Source: Flavobacterium collinsii
Lineage (GTDB): Bacteria; Bacteroidota; Bacteroidia; Flavobacteriales; Flavobacteriaceae
Length of the DNA stretch: 64,000 nt
NCBI RefSeq assembly: GCF_902804485.1
Contig: NZ_CADCST010000061.1
Location: forward strand, 23,619-87,618
Direction: 5' to 3'
Shown here: piece by piece, positions 44,023 through 51,884 of the stretch
Layout of the letters: the number at the start of each line of letters is the position of its first letter
Position numbering within the stretch: the stretch's first letter is position 1
Position numbers and translations under genes: made by a program
Notes under the pieces: model-generated
Seen by the model: the letters and a program-made list of their open reading frames with translations, nothing else
Told to the model about the DNA's origin: nothing
Database searches by the model: none

Positions 44023-44250
44023 ATGTCAGCTATTTTAAAATTAAAGTTCTTTTTTGAAAAATATGGATTTCATGTATCTTCAAGATTGGCAGATAAACTG
44101 GGTATGCGTGTTACAAGTGTAAGATTGTTTTTTATTTATATCTCGTTTGTTACGGCCGGTTTAGGTTTTGGAGTTTATTTAACCCTTGCCTTTTGGATTC
44201 GGTTAAAAGATTTGATCAGGGCAAAACGAACTTCTGTTTTTGATTTATAA
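44023..44250 (+). CDS. PspC-domain small membrane protein
   Basis: A 75-residue protein consisting only of a PspC domain: HVSSRLADKLGMRVTSVRLFF, then a transmembrane helix (about residues 32-56: FIYISFVTAGLGFGVYLTLA) shown here in part, and a short basic tail. PspC proteins take part in the phage-shock and envelope stress response; no pspA or pspB is near. The gene has its own promoter element and ends in a bidirectional terminator. Confidence 0.82.
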   Translation: MSAILKLKFFFEKYGFHVSSRLADKLGMRVTSVRLFFIYISFVTAGLGFGVYLTLAFWIRLKDLIRAKRTSVFDL

Positions 44251-44287
44251 AAAAAGCTCCAAATATTTAAAATTTGGAGCTTTTTTA
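44250..44287. terminator. Bidirectional terminator between PspC gene and permease
   Basis: A near-perfect stem (AAAAAAGCTCCAAAT / ATTTGGAGCTTTTTT) between convergent genes, with T runs on both strands. Confidence 0.85.
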
Positions 44288-44304
44288 GTTTTATAGAATG
44301 ACGT

Positions 44305-45774
44305 TTATTCGTTTTCTGTATTGTTGTTGAGTCTTGATCTTTTTTTACTGTATCCAAAATAAACCAGTATACCAATAGCTAACCATCCTAGTGAAAGAAA
44401 TTGAGCATCGTGGCTTAAATTGATCATTAAATAGGTGTTGATTGCAATACCTAAAACGGCGATAACTGGTAGGGCAGGAACCTTGAAAGTTCTCGTTAAT
44501 CCAGGTTGTTTTACCCTTAAAATCCAAACTGCAATACAAACCATTGTAAAGGCAAATAAAGTTCCAAAACTGGTCATATCGGCTAATTTGTTGATTGGAG
44601 TAAAAGCAGCAACTGTAGCGATAATACCACCTAAAATTATTAAGTTAGTTTTTGGAGTTCCTGAAAGTGGATTTACTTTAGAGAATACAGAAGGAATTAA
44701 TCCATCTTTAGACATACCAAGGAAAATTCTTGATTGTCCCATAATCATAACCATTAATACTGAAACAAGACCTACTGTTGCGGCAATAGTAATTATAAGA
44801 CCAGCCCATCCTTGTCCGGCAATATCAAATGCATATGCAACAGGAGCTTTAATAGCATCAGGATATTTTCCTAGTGGGTTAAAATCTTTATAATTCATCA
44901 TACCCGTTAGTACTAAAGAAACAAGTATATATAAAGTAGTACAGATTAATAACGAAGCAATAATAGCAAACGGAACATCCTTTTTAGGGTTAACCGCTTC
45001 TCCTGCCTGAGTAGAAACAGCATCGAAACCAACGTAAGCAAAGAAAATTGCAGCGGCTCCGGATACAATTCCTCCAATTCCGTAAGCGTTGTGAGTAGTT
45101 TCTTTTTCAATAATTTGAGTAGCTGCTGGAATAAATGGAGTCCAGTTAGCCGTATTAATAAAGAAAAGACCAGCAATAATTACAAATATTACAGCAGAAA
45201 CTTTTAGGATAACAATAAAATTGTTTGCTTTTGCGGCACTTTTTGTTCCTTTAATAAGTATGGAAATAACCAAAATGACAATTAAAAAAGCCGGTAAGTT
45301 CATAGAAAAACCTTCTCCGGTGTAACTGGCAGGATCTGTTGTCAGCCATTCAGGTAAATGGATATGAAACATTTTGAGTAGTTTATTGAAATATCCGGAC
45401 CAGGAGACGGCGACCGTCATGGATCCCATTGCATATTCGAGAATAAGTCCCCAACCGATAATCCAGGCAAAAATTTCTCCAATTGTTCCATATGCATAAG
45501 CATAAGCAGAACCTTCAACAGGTAAAATAGAGGCAAACTCAGAATAACAAAGAGCTGCAAAAACACAGGCAATCCCTGCAATGATGAAAGAAACAGCTAA
45601 CGCTGGACCTGCATGGTAATATGCTCCGGTACCTGTAAGTACAAAAATTCCTCCACCAATAATGGCACCAACACCAATAGCTGTAAGGCTCCATTTTCCT
45701 AAAACTCTTTTTAAATCACTTTTTTTCATATCGGCCTCAAAGGCAGATATAGGTTTAACTCTCCAAATTGACAT
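44305..45774 (-). CDS. Amino acid permease (APC superfamily, CAT-like)
   Basis: A 489-residue integral membrane transporter with about 12 helices. The APC signature WSLTAIGVGAIIGGGIFVLTG is at about residues 28-48. GSAYAYAYGTIGE and later FAYVGFDAVSTQAGEAVNP (about residue 240) are typical of the cationic amino acid transporter (YhdG/CAT) group. It imports or exchanges amino acids; the substrate is not determined. It is monocistronic, with a promoter element 31 bases upstream. Confidence 0.92.
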   Translation of the reverse strand: MSIWRVKPISAFEADMKKSDLKRVLGKWSLTAIGVGAIIGGGIFVLTGTGAYYHAGPALAVSFIIAGIACVFAALCYSEFASILPVEGSAYAYAYGTIGEIFAWIIGWGLILEYAMGSMTVAVSWSGYFNKLLKMFHIHLPEWLTTDPASYTGEGFSMNLPAFLIVILVISILIKGTKSAAKANNFIVILKVSAVIFVIIAGLFFINTANWTPFIPAATQIIEKETTHNAYGIGGIVSGAAAIFFAYVGFDAVSTQAGEAVNPKKDVPFAIIASLLICTTLYILVSLVLTGMMNYKDFNPLGKYPDAIKAPVAYAFDIAGQGWAGLIITIAATVGLVSVLMVMIMGQSRIFLGMSKDGLIPSVFSKVNPLSGTPKTNLIILGGIIATVAAFTPINKLADMTSFGTLFAFTMVCIAVWILRVKQPGLTRTFKVPALPVIAVLGIAINTYLMINLSHDAQFLSLGWLAIGILVYFGYSKKRSRLNNNTENE

Positions 45775-45805
45775 ATATTATATTGGTTTATTTGTTACTA
45801 AGCTC

Positions 45806-45813
45806 CAAATGTA
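45806..45813 (-). promoter_or_regulatory. -7 promoter element TACATTTG of the permease gene
   Basis: Minus-strand TACATTTG is a full TAnnTTTG match 31 bases before the permease ATG. Confidence 0.5.
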
Positions 45814-46047
45814 TCGTTTTTTGTAAAAAATAAAAACAATTATCTCGTTTTTAGTTGTAAAATATTAAATATTTTGACAAAACATCCGTTGATTGATCTT
45901 TAAATACTGAGATTCATTAAATTAATTGGGGATAAATAAGGAAATGTGTAATTTTTTAAAACGCAATATTTTTACTAATTTTCTTAATAAATTGTAGGTT
46001 TTTCTTTATTTTAGTGCTTTACTTAATGAAGAGAAATTTTGAATAAA

Positions 46048-46935
46048 ATGAATTTAAAAGATTTTGCAACCTATTTTAGGTTTACAAATGAACAGCGCAA
46101 AGGAATTTTTGTGCTTTTTGCAATAATAATTGTGTTGCAGACCGTTTATTTTTTTGTTGATTTTAGTATGTCTGATAAAACCTTTGCCGAAGAAGGACAG
46201 TGGATGTCTTTGCAATCCGGAATCGATTCTTTAAAACTTTCAAAGTCTGGTGAAAAAAGAAAAATATATGCTTTTAATCCAAATTTTATTACCGACTATA
46301 AGGGATATAAATTAGGGATGTCTGTTCAGGAGATTGATCGTCTGTTGGCTTTTAGAAAAGAGAACAAATATGTGAATTCTGCGATAGAGTTTCAGGAGGT
46401 CACAAAAATTTCAGATTCCTTGCTGCATGTGATTTCTCCTTTTTTTAAATTTCCGGATTGGGTTGGAAATAAATCAAACCATAAAATGGAAAGAAAAGAG
46501 TTTGTACGGGAACCTGTTTCTAAAAAAGAAAAAATAATAGTTGAGGATATCAATACAGCGACTCAGGAAGATTTGGTTAAGATATATGGTATTGGTGAAG
46601 CTTTATCTTTACGGATATTAAAACAAAGAGAGATTTTGGGATGTTTTGTTTCGATGGAACAAATGAATGAGGTTTGGGGATTATCGCCTGAGGTAGTTAA
46701 TGAACTTGGTATTCATTTTAAAGCAGTAATCCCGTCTTCTTTAAAAAAAGTACCTATAAATGATGCGTCCTTAAAAGAATTGGCAAAGTTTCCTTATTTC
46801 CGATATGCGTTAGCTAAAGAGATTGTGACGTATCGAAGTATGAGTGGAAATATTAATAATATTGAGGATTTGTCAAAAATTAAAGATTTTCCTATTGAAA
46901 AAGCAAAAATAATTAGTTTATATTTGGAGTTCTAA
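46048..46935 (+). CDS. Helix-hairpin-helix (ComEA-like) membrane-anchored protein
   Basis: A 295-residue protein with one N-terminal transmembrane segment (about residues 20-40) after a basic MNLKDFATYFRFTNEQRKG start. The C-terminal half has two to three helix-hairpin-helix motifs, such as DINTATQEDLVKIYGIG and DASLKELAKFPYF, which resemble the DNA-binding HhH of ComEA. A role in DNA uptake or another DNA-bound envelope function is possible but unproven. The ATG at 46048 is preferred over the TTG nine bases earlier. It lies 17 bases upstream of an acyl-CoA dehydrogenase gene. Confidence 0.8.
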   Translation: MNLKDFATYFRFTNEQRKGIFVLFAIIIVLQTVYFFVDFSMSDKTFAEEGQWMSLQSGIDSLKLSKSGEKRKIYAFNPNFITDYKGYKLGMSVQEIDRLLAFRKENKYVNSAIEFQEVTKISDSLLHVISPFFKFPDWVGNKSNHKMERKEFVREPVSKKEKIIVEDINTATQEDLVKIYGIGEALSLRILKQREILGCFVSMEQMNEVWGLSPEVVNELGIHFKAVIPSSLKKVPINDASLKELAKFPYFRYALAKEIVTYRSMSGNINNIEDLSKIKDFPIEKAKIISLYLEF

Positions 46936-46952
46936 AAAAAAACAGAATTACA

Positions 46953-48095
46953 ATGAATTTTGAATATAACGAAACGCAGTTGATGATTGCGCAGTCAATA
47001 AAAGATTTTGCCGAGAAAAATATCAGACCCAATATTATGGAATGGGATGAATCTCAGATTTTTCCGGTTTCCCTGTTTAAACAACTGGGAGAAATGGGGT
47101 ATATGGGAGTTTTAGTTCCTGAAGAATACGGAGGTTCCGGATTAGGATACCATGAGTATATTACCGTTGTTGAGGAAATTTCAAAAGTTGATCCTTCAAT
47201 TGGTTTGTCTGTTGCGGCCCATAATTCTTTATGCACCAATCATATTTTGACTTTTGGAAATGAAGAACAAAAGAAAAAATGGTTGCCGAAACTAGCTACG
47301 GCTGAATTTATTGGAGCCTGGGGATTGACAGAGCATAATACCGGATCGGATGCAGGAGGAATGAATACAACAGCCGTTAGAGACGGTGATGAGTGGGTTG
47401 TAAATGGAGCTAAGAACTTCATTACGCACGCTATTTCAGGTGATATTGCCGTAGTAATTGTTCGTACCGGTGAAAAAGGTGATTCAAAAGGAATGACAGC
47501 TTTTGTTTTTGAGAAAGGAATGAAAGGATTTAGCTCCGGAAAAAAAGAAAATAAACTTGGAATGCGTGCCAGTGAAACGGCTGAATTAGTTTTTGATAGT
47601 TGTCGTGTTCCGGATGCGAATAGACTAGGAGAAGTAGGGCAGGGATTTGTTCAGGCCATGAAAATATTAGATGGAGGACGAATTTCAATTGGAGCCTTAT
47701 CTTTAGGAATTGCAAAAGGAGCTTATGAAGCGGCTTTGAAATATTCAAAAGAAAGATACCAGTTTGGTCAGCCTATTAGTAATTTTCAGGGAATATCCTT
47801 TAAGCTGGCAGATATGGCTACTGAAATTGAAGCGTCGGAATTACTGTTGCATAAAGCTGCTTTCTTAAAACAACAACATAAACCGGTTACAACACTTGGA
47901 GCTATGGCTAAGATGTATGCTTCAGAAGCTTGTGTGAAGATCGCCAATGAGGCTGTTCAGATTCATGGAGGTTATGGGTATACAAAAGATTTTCCGGTAG
48001 AGAAGTTTTATAGAGACTCTAAATTGTGTACTATTGGGGAAGGAACGACTGAAATTCAAAAAGTGGTTATTTCAAGAAGTTTGTTGAAAGAGTAA
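46953..48095 (+). CDS. Acyl-CoA dehydrogenase
   Basis: A 380-residue FAD enzyme that introduces a trans-2 double bond in acyl-CoA. The N-terminal helical domain precedes the flavin signature GAWGLTEHNTGSDAGGM (about residues 125-140). The catalytic Glu363 sits in TIGEGTTEIQKVV, the position of the short/branched-chain enzymes. YGYTKDFPVEKFYRD is also conserved. Substrate may be a short or branched acyl-CoA. It is 17 bases after the HhH gene. The stop codon lies within the first unit of a 14-bp tandem array. Confidence 0.93.
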   Translation: MNFEYNETQLMIAQSIKDFAEKNIRPNIMEWDESQIFPVSLFKQLGEMGYMGVLVPEEYGGSGLGYHEYITVVEEISKVDPSIGLSVAAHNSLCTNHILTFGNEEQKKKWLPKLATAEFIGAWGLTEHNTGSDAGGMNTTAVRDGDEWVVNGAKNFITHAISGDIAVVIVRTGEKGDSKGMTAFVFEKGMKGFSSGKKENKLGMRASETAELVFDSCRVPDANRLGEVGQGFVQAMKILDGGRISIGALSLGIAKGAYEAALKYSKERYQFGQPISNFQGISFKLADMATEIEASELLLHKAAFLKQQHKPVTTLGAMAKMYASEACVKIANEAVQIHGGYGYTKDFPVEKFYRDSKLCTIGEGTTEIQKVVISRSLLKE

Positions 48096-48202
48096 AGAAT
48101 ATAGAGTAAAGAATATAGAGTAAAGAATATAGAGTAAAGAATATAGAGTAAAGAATATAGAGTAAAGAATATAGAGTAAAGAATATAGAGCAAAGAATAC
48201 AG
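48091..48202. repeat. 14-bp tandem array AGTAAAGAATATAG
   Basis: Seven exact copies of AGTAAAGAATATAG and one variant copy (AGCAAAGAATACAG) run without spacers from the last codons of the acyl-CoA dehydrogenase gene. The first copy contains its TAA stop. Confidence 0.9.
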
Positions 48203-48340
48203 GGTGCATAGTATTGAAGTCTTTATTCTTTGCTCTATATTCTATTTTCTAAAAAAAAAATCACGTGATGAAGAATGCAGGATACGTAGTATTGGAGTCT
48301 ATATTCTTTGCTCTATATTCTATTTTCTAAAAAAAAATAA
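48203..48340. repeat. Two copies of a fold-back segment complementary to the array
   Basis: Two similar copies of about 60 bases (near 48203-48259 and 48277-48338) each contain TATTCTTTGCTCTATATTCT and end in a poly-A run. This phrase is the complement of the neighbouring array, in particular of its variant copy with GCAAAG. Each copy can pair with the array to form long hairpins, probably terminating the upstream gene. The remaining bases up to 48409 hold the rpsU promoter and leader. Confidence 0.75.
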
Positions 48341-48372
48341 CAATTTATAACTCATAACTCATAATTAATACA

Positions 48373-48380
48373 TATTTTTG
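48373..48380 (+). promoter_or_regulatory. -7 promoter element TATTTTTG of rpsU
   Basis: TATTTTTG fits TAnnTTTG and gives a start site about 7 bases downstream, leaving a leader of roughly 25 bases that contains the Shine-Dalgarno. Confidence 0.55.
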
Positions 48381-48393
48381 CAGCCTTAACGAG

Positions 48394-48401
48394 AGGAGGT
48401 G
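48394..48401 (+). promoter_or_regulatory. Strong Shine-Dalgarno AGGAGGTG before rpsU
   Basis: AGGAGGTG lies 8 bases before the rpsU ATG (10 counted from the end of AGGAGG). No other gene in this window has anything comparable, as expected for a phylum that rarely uses Shine-Dalgarno sequences. In Flavobacterium johnsoniae the anti-SD is sequestered by bS21 with bS6 and bS18, so a strong SD on the bS21 gene itself fits autoregulation by bS21-free ribosomes. Confidence 0.88.
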
Positions 48402-48409
48402 TCAATATT

Positions 48410-48604
48410 ATGTTAATTATACCAATTAAAGACGGAGAAAATATCGATAGAGCATTAAAGCGCTATAAAAGAAAATTTGATAAAACAGGAACTGTTCGTC
48501 AATTAAGAGCACGTACTGCTTTTATTAAGCCTTCTGTAATCAAAAGAGCTCAAATTCAAAAAGCGGCTTACATTCAAAACTTGAGAGATAGTTTGGAGAG
48601 TTAG
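48410..48604 (+). CDS. rpsU: 30S ribosomal protein bS21
   Basis: A 64-residue basic small-subunit protein that in Bacteroidota helps occlude the 16S anti-Shine-Dalgarno. The family pattern is clear: IPIKDGENIDRALKRYKRKF, then KTGTVRQLRARTAFIKPSV and the Arg/Lys-rich end. Length matches Bacteroidota S21. A full Shine-Dalgarno precedes the ATG, unlike every neighbour. A terminator follows, so it is monocistronic. The xer recombinase gene follows downstream in the same direction. Confidence 0.96.
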   Translation: MLIIPIKDGENIDRALKRYKRKFDKTGTVRQLRARTAFIKPSVIKRAQIQKAAYIQNLRDSLES

Positions 48605-48626
48605 TAGTAGCTTTGCAAAAATAATT

Positions 48627-48675
48627 ACCGTTAGTCATCAGAAAATTATAACTTTGATGCTAACGGTTTTTTTTT
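48627..48675 (+). terminator. Terminator of rpsU
   Basis: ACCGTTAG pairs with CTAACGGT, extended by TCATCA/GATG with a bulge, followed by a run of nine T residues. Confidence 0.8.
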
Positions 48676-48741
48676 GTGTTTAATTTTTACCTTTTTGTGT
48701 CTGGTTTTGCAGTTGTGATGGTGTTGTAATCTTGTGTTTTT

Positions 48742-49638
48742 ATGAAATCAAATAAGGAAGCGTTTCGTGAGTATTTAGAGCTGGAGAAAAAGTATTCGGC
48801 ACATACTGTTGTGGCTTATTTGAATGACATATCGTCTTTCGAGGAGTTTAATAGAGTTTCTTTTGAGCAGGATGTGATTGAGCAGGTGGGTTATGGTCAG
48901 ATTAGAAGTTGGATTGTTTTTTTAGTGGATGAAGGGGTTTCTAATGTTTCAGTTAATAGGAAAATGGCGTCTTTAAAGTCGTTTTATAGGTTTCTTTTGA
49001 AAACGAAGCAAATTGAAGTGAGTCCGATGTTGAAGCATAAAGCGCTGAAAACGCCTAAGATTATTCAGATTCCTTTTTCTGAAAAAGAATTAACGGATTT
49101 GCTGCAGGAGGTCGGTGATCCTTCTGGATTTGAAGAAATTCGGGATAGGCTTATTGTGGATCTTTTTTATGCTACAGGAATGCGAAGAGCGGAATTGATT
49201 CATTTGATGAAGTGTAATGTTGATTTGTCCTCGGGAGTACTGAAGGTTTTGGGGAAGCGAAATAAGGAGCGTATTATTCCGATATTGCCAATAATTGGAA
49301 GGCAGTTGAATTTGTATTTGCAGGAAAGGGCTTTGGTTGAAAAGATAGTAGATGACGATTATTTTTTTATTTCGGGCAAAGGGTTAAAATTGAGTGAATC
49401 TTTTGTGTATCGATTAATAAATTCTTACTTTAGTAAAGTCTCTGAAAAGGTAAAAAAGAGTCCGCATGTGCTTCGGCATACTTTTGCAACTCACTTATTA
49501 AATAACGGAGCAGATTTAAATTCAGTTAAGGAATTATTGGGGCATTCGAGTTTGGCATCTACACAGGTCTATACTCATAATAGTTTGGCAGAGCTTAAAA
49601 AAGTATATACAAATGCGCATCCTAGAAATAAACAGTAA
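48742..49638 (+). CDS. xerC: Tyrosine recombinase XerC/XerD
   Basis: A 298-residue tyrosine recombinase of the Xer type, which resolves chromosome dimers at dif. The core-binding domain is at about residues 1-95. The catalytic residues are Arg148 (TGMRRAEL), Lys172 (GKRNKER), His242 and Arg245 (HVLRHTFATHLL), His268 (LGHSSL) and Tyr277 (TQVYTHNS). Its place between rpsU and hpf in a housekeeping block, and the lack of att sites or phage genes, argue for a Xer rather than a phage integrase. The gene looks G/T-rich compared with the highly expressed genes around it. Whether it corresponds to XerC or XerD is not decidable here. Confidence 0.9.
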   Translation: MKSNKEAFREYLELEKKYSAHTVVAYLNDISSFEEFNRVSFEQDVIEQVGYGQIRSWIVFLVDEGVSNVSVNRKMASLKSFYRFLLKTKQIEVSPMLKHKALKTPKIIQIPFSEKELTDLLQEVGDPSGFEEIRDRLIVDLFYATGMRRAELIHLMKCNVDLSSGVLKVLGKRNKERIIPILPIIGRQLNLYLQERALVEKIVDDDYFFISGKGLKLSESFVYRLINSYFSKVSEKVKKSPHVLRHTFATHLLNNGADLNSVKELLGHSSLASTQVYTHNSLAELKKVYTNAHPRNKQ

Positions 49639-49669
49639 TTCTGAAATGTTTAACCCTAAAATTTGTATT

Positions 49670-49972
49670 ATGAAGGTAGATGTTCATGCAGTTAACTTTA
49701 CTGTTGACAGAAAATTGGTAGATTTTATTCAGGAGAGAATGGATAAATTGGAAAAATATTATGATCGTGTTGTTTCGGCGGATGTTTTCTTGAAAGTGGA
49801 GAGAACAAGTGATAAGGAGAATAAAGCAGTAGAGGTTAAGATTAATGTACCGGGAGATGATTTTTTGGTTAAAAAGCAATGTAAGACATTTGAAGAGGCG
49901 GTTGAGCTTTCGGCAGAATCGTTAGAAAGATTGCTTGTAAAAAGGAAAGAAAAAATAAGAGCACATATATAA
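49670..49972 (+). CDS. hpf: Ribosome hibernation promoting factor HPF/RaiA family
   Basis: A 100-residue short HPF/RaiA protein that binds the 30S subunit in stationary phase. It opens MKVDVHAVNFTVDRKLVDF and continues with strands and a C-terminal helix (ESLERLLVKRKEK). It is of the short type, with no dimerisation domain. The start at 49670 is chosen because it begins the domain; upstream ATGs at 49613 and 49646 would overlap the recombinase gene or add unconserved residues. It lies 31 bases after the xer stop and before the tRNA promoter. Confidence 0.88.
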   Translation: MKVDVHAVNFTVDRKLVDFIQERMDKLEKYYDRVVSADVFLKVERTSDKENKAVEVKINVPGDDFLVKKQCKTFEEAVELSAESLERLLVKRKEKIRAHI

Positions 49973-49994
49973 TTGAAATTTTTTTCAAAAAATG

Positions 49995-50025
49995 TTTTGA
50001 TTAAAAGATAAAATGGCTACATTTG
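49995..50025 (+). promoter_or_regulatory. Promoter of the tRNA-tuf operon (TTTTG-18-TACATTTG)
   Basis: TTTTG ending at 49999 and TACATTTG at 50018-50025 are separated by 18 bases, the best promoter match in the window. It lies 37 bases before the first tRNA. Confidence 0.75.
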
Positions 50026-50062
50026 CAGTCCGTTAGAAATAGCGGACTTTTTTAATGCAATT

Positions 50063-50136
50063 GCCGATGTAGCTCAGTTGGCTAGAGCAGCTGATTTGTA
50101 ATCAGCAGGTCGTGGGTTCGAGTCCCTCTATCGGCT
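50063..50136 (+). tRNA. tRNA-Thr (anticodon TGT)
   Basis: A 74-base cloverleaf. The acceptor GCCGATG pairs with TATCGGC, the anticodon stem GCTGA/TCAGC carries the loop TTTGTAA, so the anticodon is TGT (Thr). The T arm has TTCGAGT and, as read, one T-T mismatch in its stem. CCA is not encoded. First of four tRNAs around tuf. Confidence 0.95.
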
Positions 50137-50143
50137 CAGGAAA

Positions 50144-50164
50144 GTTTCAAATGCGATTTGAAAC
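50144..50164 (+). other. Hairpin in the tRNA precursor
   Basis: GTTTCAAAT-GCG-ATTTGAAAC is a perfect 9-bp stem between the first two tRNAs. It lacks a T tract and is more likely a processing or stability signal than a terminator. Confidence 0.55.
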
Positions 50165-50257
50165 AGGTTCTTTAAAATATTGAAAAAAATAACTATGATA
50201 AAGACGGAAGTATAAGGTTAATCTTATAGTTTCGATTCTGAAATCATAAATTATTTA

Positions 50258-50338
50258 GGGGAGATACTCAAGCGGCCAACGAGGGCAGACTGTAAATCTG
50301 CTGTGTGAACTTCGCAGGTTCGAATCCTGCTCTCCCCA
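50258..50338 (+). tRNA. tRNA-Tyr (anticodon GTA)
   Basis: An 81-base class II tRNA with a long variable arm. The acceptor GGGGAGA pairs with TCTCCCC, and the anticodon loop CTGTAAA gives GTA (Tyr). CCA is not encoded. It lies about 120 bases after the first tRNA. Confidence 0.95.
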
Positions 50339-50420
50339 CAAATAAAGAAGTAGTTAAGATTTTGAGCTGTAGTTTTCAGATGTTTAGTCTGGAATCTAAA
50401 ATCAAAAGTCGGAACTCTCT

Positions 50421-50492
50421 GCCGACTTAGCTCAGGGGTAGAGTGCTTCCTTGGTAAGGAAGAGGTCACGGGTTCAATTCCCGTAGTTGGCT
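50421..50492 (+). tRNA. tRNA-Thr (anticodon GGT)
   Basis: A 72-base cloverleaf. The acceptor GCCGACT pairs with AGTTGGC (one G-U), the anticodon stem CTTCC/GGAAG encloses TTGGTAA, so the anticodon is GGT (Thr). The T loop is TTCAATT. It precedes tuf by about 55 bases. Confidence 0.94.
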
Positions 50493-50547
50493 CAAGTAAG
50501 TAGGAAATTGAAAATTAATATATAACTAAGATTAAAAATTAAGTAAA

Positions 50548-51735
50548 ATGGCAAAGGAGAATTTTAATCGTTCCAAACCGCACTTAAACATAGGTACAAT
50601 TGGACACGTGGATCACGGAAAAACTACATTAACTGCAGCAATTACAAAAGTATTGTCTGACGCTGGTTACTGTCAAGCAAAATCGTTTGATCAAATCGAT
50701 AACGCTCCAGAGGAGAAAGAAAGAGGTATTACTATTAATACATCACACGTAGAGTATGAAACAGCTAACCGTCACTACGCTCACGTTGACTGTCCAGGTC
50801 ACGCGGATTACGTAAAGAACATGGTTACTGGAGCTGCTCAAATGGACGGAGCTATCTTAGTAGTTGCTGCTACAGATGGTCCAATGCCACAAACTCGTGA
50901 GCACATCCTTTTAGGTCGTCAGGTTGGTATTCCAAGAATCGTTGTTTTCATGAACAAAGTGGATATGGTTGATGATGCTGAGTTGTTAGAGCTTGTTGAA
51001 ATGGAAATTAGAGATTTATTATCTTTCTACGAATATGATGGAGATAATGGTCCTGTAGTTCAAGGTTCTGCTTTAGGAGGATTGAATAATGATCCTGCTT
51101 GGGTACCAAAAATCATTGAATTAATGGAAGCTGTTGATGCTTGGATCGAAGAGCCAGTGCGTGACGTAGCAAAACCATTCTTGATGCCGGTTGAAGATGT
51201 ATTTACAATTACTGGTCGTGGAACTGTTGCTACAGGTCGTATCGAAACAGGTATTGCTAATACAGGAGATCCAGTTGAAATCATTGGTATGGGAGCTGAT
51301 AAATTAACTTCTACTATTACAGGAGTTGAGATGTTCCGTAAAATCCTTGATAGAGGAGAAGCTGGAGATAACGTAGGTTTATTGTTAAGAGGTATTGATA
51401 AAGAATCTATCAAAAGAGGAATGGTTATCATTAAGCCAGGATCAGTAAAACCACACGCTACTTTCAAAGCTGAGGTTTATATCTTGAAAAAAGAAGAAGG
51501 TGGACGTCACACTCCATTCCACAATAACTACCGTCCACAGTTCTACGTACGTACAACTGACGTAACAGGAGTTATTACTTTACCAGAAGGAGTAGAGATG
51601 GTAATGCCAGGAGATAACTTGACTATCAATGTTTCTTTATTAAGCCCAATCGCAATGAGCGTAGGTTTACGTTTTGCTATCCGTGAAGGTGGTAGAACTG
51701 TAGGAGCAGGTCAGGTGACTGAAATCGTAGGATAA
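50548..51735 (+). CDS. tuf: Elongation factor Tu
   Basis: EF-Tu delivers aminoacyl-tRNA to the ribosome. The GTPase motifs are G1 GHVDHGKTT (from about residue 19), the G3 region [12 protein letters not shown] and G4 NKVDMVDD. Domains 2 and 3 follow, including [13 protein letters not shown] near residue 230. The 395 residues are normal. Codon use is strongly biased toward CGT, GGT and other preferred codons, as for highly expressed genes. It is cotranscribed with three upstream tRNAs and probably tRNA-Trp, secE and nusG. Confidence 0.98.
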   Translation: MAKENFNRSKPHLNIGTIGHVDHGKTTLTAAITKVLSDAGYCQAKSFDQIDNAPEEKERGITINTSHVEYETANRHYAHVDCPGHADYVKNMVTGAAQMDGAILVVAATDGPMPQTREHILLGRQVGIPRIVVFMNKVDMVDDAELLELVEMEIRDLLSFYEYDGDNGPVVQGSALGGLNNDPAWVPKIIELMEAVDAWIEEPVRDVAKPFLMPVEDVFTITGRGTVATGRIETGIANTGDPVEIIGMGADKLTSTITGVEMFRKILDRGEAGDNVGLLLRGIDKESIKRGMVIIKPGSVKPHATFKAEVYILKKEEGGRHTPFHNNYRPQFYVRTTDVTGVITLPEGVEMVMPGDNLTINVSLLSPIAMSVGLRFAIREGGRTVGAGQVTEIVG

Positions 51736-51751
51736 TCCTATAAAAATTATA

Positions 51752-51791
51752 AAAAGCCAGTTGATTTTCTTAACTGAAGTCACTGGCTTTT
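51752..51791 (+). terminator. Hairpin between tuf and tRNA-Trp
   Basis: AAAAGCCAGT pairs with ACTGGCTTTT around a 20-base loop, with a T-rich 3' side. It lies directly before tRNA-Trp in what is otherwise a continuous operon, so it may be a leaky terminator or processing site. Confidence 0.65.
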
Positions 51792-51795
51792 AATT

Positions 51796-51866
51796 ACGGG
51801 CGTAGTTCAAGGGTAGAATAGCGGTCTCCAAAACCGTTGATGGGGGTTCGAATCCCTCCGCCCGTG
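51796..51866 (+). tRNA. tRNA-Trp (anticodon CCA)
   Basis: A 71-base cloverleaf. The acceptor ACGGGCG pairs with CGCCCGT, and the anticodon stem GCGGT/ACCGT encloses CTCCAAA, giving CCA (Trp). It lies 18 bases before secE, the classical position in bacteria. Confidence 0.95.
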
Positions 51867-51884
51867 CAATAAAAAATATATCAA

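Noticed and set aside
44435..44893. Plus-strand ORF opposite the APC permease
   Set aside because: It is the complement of membrane-helix codons of a clear permease, a common artefact.
48091..48202. 14-bp array as a CRISPR or as coding repeats
   Set aside because: No spacers, the unit contains a stop in the gene frame (TAA), and no ORF crosses it.
48742..49638. xer gene as a phage or island integrase
   Set aside because: The flanks are housekeeping genes (rpsU, hpf), and no att-like repeats or phage genes are present even though tRNA genes lie close by.
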